From NCBI GenBank assembly GCA_003254885.1, contig QANT01000963.1, positions 1-64,000 of the forward strand: 64,000 bases of DNA, in the 5' to 3' direction. Under the pieces are notes generated by a model. It saw only the letters and a list, made by a program, of their open reading frames with translations. It searched no databases and was not told the DNA's origin. Positions 62,130 through 64,000 of the stretch are shown here, in pieces. Source of the stretch: Purshia tridentata. Taxonomy: Eukaryota > Streptophyta > Magnoliopsida > Rosales > Rosaceae. Each line of letters starts with the position of its first letter. Within the stretch, counting starts at the first letter, position 1. Both the position numbers and the translations under genes were made by a program.

Positions 62130-62568
62130 ATGGGTTTGTGTATTTTTGTGGGTTGCGAAGAAAAGGACTCGGTTTGTGCATATGTGATATTGTGTGTCTG
62201 ACTTCGAATCGGCAAGTTTTGGAACTTGGTCATTTTTTTTTTCTTTCTTGTCATTTTTGGCAAGCAGTTTGGGTCCTTATCTCTGCTAGCGAGTAATGGT
62301 TTTGGTAAAGAGTGCGATAAAAGGAGTGTTAGATGAGGGGTTCGAAGAAGAAAGATGCGAATCGGTGACGAAATGATTCTTTGCGTCTTTTTACTGAACA
62401 TTTTTCTGTCAAAAAATTCGATTTTTATCTGATATTCTCTTCTTTTACATGCCCCTTGAAGCTTCTTCTCTCATGGGTTCTCTCCGCACTTTCCCGCAAT
62501 ATTCCAAGTATTTCTGGTTTGAGTTGCATTTTCTGCTTCTCCAATTTTCATGGAGGCTAAAGCCTTAA
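62130..62568 (+). other. Cluster of candidate upstream ORFs in the CORYNE leader
   Basis: Three sizeable frames precede the main ATG: 62130-62201 (23 codons, MGLCIFVGCEEK...), 62296-62376 (26 codons, MVLVKSAIKG...) and 62449-62568 (39 codons, MPLEASSLMGS...). Several shorter ones exist. An intron in the leader could remove some; I found no convincing pair of splice sites. Confidence 0.4.
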
Positions 62569-62811
62569 GAAAACAGAAAAAGGTTTAAGCTTTTGACTCC
62601 AAAGCAGCTCCTCTGAGTTTGTTTGGCTAGATACTCAAGAATAAATTCGAGCATTAAGATTGGTTTTGTTCATTTTCATCTGGGTTATATAGTTTGAAGC
62701 TCTTGCTACATTAGAAGAACCCAATTCGCTACATGTGGGTTTTAGTTTAATTTTTCTGGGCCTTTGCTTTGCTCACTGTCTTGCTTTTGCGATTTTTGGC
62801 TTTCTGCTTCA

Positions 62812-63674
62812 ATGGGTGGAAGAAGATGTCCCTCAAAATTGAACAGTTGGACTACAAGGCTTCTCCTTTTGCTATTCATGCTCTGCTCTCGCCAAGAAAC
62901 TGCACAGTGCCAAGAAACTGAGCCTCCATCGCCATCAAAGCAGCCCCACTTCAAGAATGAGTTTCATAGAATCATTCTCAGCATTGTGTTAGGAATACTG
63001 ACCGGACTCATTTGTGCCCTTCTCTCTGCTTGTTTACTCCGCTGCTTTATTCGCTACATTCGAAGAACCCCAATTCTCAAAGGCCCTGTCATATTTTCCC
63101 CGAAAATCGCTTCCAAGACGCTCCAATTGGCATTAGCTACTGAGAACCAGTTGCTAGGGTCAAGCCCCAATGGCAAGTACTACAGGACTGTTCTTGACAA
63201 TGGGCTCATCATTGCAGTCAAGCAGCTCGAACCCTTTTCCGAGTGTGGCTCGCCGGAGGCTCAGAGCAGGTCGGCGAAGAGACGGGTGCAGCAGGTGTTG
63301 GAAGTGCTTGCTGGGCTGAGACATAGGCATTTGATGAGCTTGCGGGCTTATGTTCGGGAGCACGATAGGTTCTCTTTGGTTTATGATTTTGTGCCCAATG
63401 GGAGTCTGGAGGATGCCATGAATAGAGTAAGAGAAAACCAGGTGCAGCTTGGTTGGGAAGTTCGGCTTCGGATTGCAGTTGGGGTGATTAAGGGGCTTCA
63501 GTATCTTCATGCATACGTCCCTCAGATTCTGCACTACAACTTAAAGCCTACAAATGTTATGTTGGATGCAGAGTTTGAACCAAGGTTGGGAGATTATGGG
63601 TTGACTAAGCTTACTCCTTATTTGGATGGAGCAATATCTGGCTACAGTGCTCCAGAGTGTTTCCAGAATGATAG
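62812..63674 (+). CDS. CRN: CORYNE-like membrane pseudokinase, 5' exon (gene continues past window)
   Basis: The first exon codes 287 full residues from the first ATG at 62812; the donor AG before GTATAC is at 63675, and the next exon is not seen before base 64000. A signal peptide (about 1-33, LLLLLFMLC) is followed by a short extracellular stretch without leucine-rich repeats, a membrane segment (about 54-80, IILSIVLGILTGLICALL) and a kinase-like domain (RTPILKGPVIFSPK onward). The catalytic loop reads HYNLKPTN instead of HRD-x-K-x-x-N and the DFG site reads DYG, as in CORYNE, which is considered catalytically inactive. CRN pairs with CLAVATA2 in CLE peptide signalling at shoot and root meristems. 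AGD3 lies directly upstream. Only the N-terminal part of the product can be described. Confidence 0.93.
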
Positions 63675-64000
63675 GTATACCCATCAAACTTTGATATATC
63701 CAAAATTGATAATTTTTCCTCTTCTACAATTGCTATAAAGTTTAATTGAGCTATATCTACTTCCTTCCACTTTCCATGAGTTTAGAATAGTTGGCAGGAG
63801 TTTGGTATTCCACATACCAAAATGTTGATATGGGGTTGTAGTTTGGGGCAGGATTGGATAAGGCTTCTTACTTATCGATTTTGATTTATTTATTTATCTT
63901 CTTCTCTTCCAAATGCCCCATTCTCCTGCACATATGCGGCTTTGTGCAGGCTCACCTGGATACCGGACGATGTGTGTTCTGGGGGTGGGATTGGAGTCCC
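63675..64000 (+). other. CORYNE intron (start) to window end
   Basis: The sequence after the donor has no open continuation resembling the kinase domain. A CAG at 63947-63949 followed by GCTCACCTGG was tested as acceptor, but the translated result does not resemble the expected next block. Confidence 0.5.

Noticed and set aside
61806-62181. Open frames on both strands over the GA run before CORYNE
   Set aside because: They are long only because a dinucleotide repeat has no stops (alternating Arg-Glu or Leu-Ser).
62764-62811. Longer CORYNE N-terminus from an upstream open frame
   Set aside because: The frame is open but has no ATG before 62812; the signal peptide is complete from the ATG at 62812.
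63947-64000. Acceptor-like CAG before the window end as CORYNE exon 2
   Set aside because: Translation in the required phase does not resemble the kinase block expected after the first exon, so the second exon probably lies outside the window.
1-64000. tRNA, rRNA, CRISPR array or organelle-derived insert
   Set aside because: No cloverleaf, rRNA core sequence, regular spacer array or plastid-like gene content was noticed on either strand.

Overview
The window is nuclear DNA of a flowering plant, almost certainly a eudicot. The genes are intron-rich, introns and intergenic DNA are AT-rich, and every recognisable product has a plant-specific form: DCD domain, MEI2-like, SUVH4/KYP, trihelix ASR3, AGD3/VAN3 and CORYNE. 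Gene structure and sequence would suit a woody rosid such as Prunus or a relative, but that is a judgement from memory of families and was not tested. One ambiguous base sits in a poly-T run near 6675.

Layout. 2.2-6.2 kb (-): DCD-domain gene. 7.4-10.7 kb (+): otubain-type deubiquitinase, probably divergent from the DCD gene over a shared promoter of about 1.2 kb. 12.0-19.0 kb (-): MEI2-like RNA-binding protein, reconstructed as 14 coding exons and 979 codons. 19-28.6 kb: gene-poor, with a long-armed foldback element, a small hairpin that resembles a microRNA precursor and a 121-bp tandem duplication. 28.6-35.0 kb (+): SUVH4/KRYPTONITE H3K9 methyltransferase, 16 coding exons. 35-40.2 kb: AT-rich intergenic. 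40.2-42.6 kb (+): trihelix factor of the ASR3 type. 43.4-45.0 kb (-): TSSC4-like U5 snRNP factor. 46.0-47.7 kb (-): a diverged tandem copy of that gene, in which the conserved C-terminal TSSC4 region is replaced by the protease region of a Ty3/Gypsy element. 47.7-53 kb: intergenic, with a possible gene remnant and a 229-bp tandem duplication. 53.4-60.6 kb (+): AGD3/VAN3 ArfGAP, 19 coding exons. 62.0-64.0 kb (+): CORYNE pseudokinase, 5' part only; the window ends inside it.

The coding exons were joined by hand at GT-AG or GC-AG sites. All complete genes close in frame: DCD 520 aa, OTUB 304, MEI2-like 979, SUVH4 678, ASR3 348, TSSC4 373, TSSC4-protease chimera 373, AGD3 831.

Two themes stand out. 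First, the TSSC4 duplicate looks like a host gene that has captured a retroelement protease region, and it is the best candidate here for something undescribed. Second, short local tandem duplications of about 80 to 230 bp recur through the window. Several fall on exons or splice acceptors (DCD, SUVH4, TSSC4, the chimera), so this locus seems to change gene structure by small tandem duplication. The genes do not form one pathway. AGD3 and CORYNE both act in developmental patterning, and their adjacency, like SUVH4 close to TSSC4, recalls the Arabidopsis chromosome 5 gene order.
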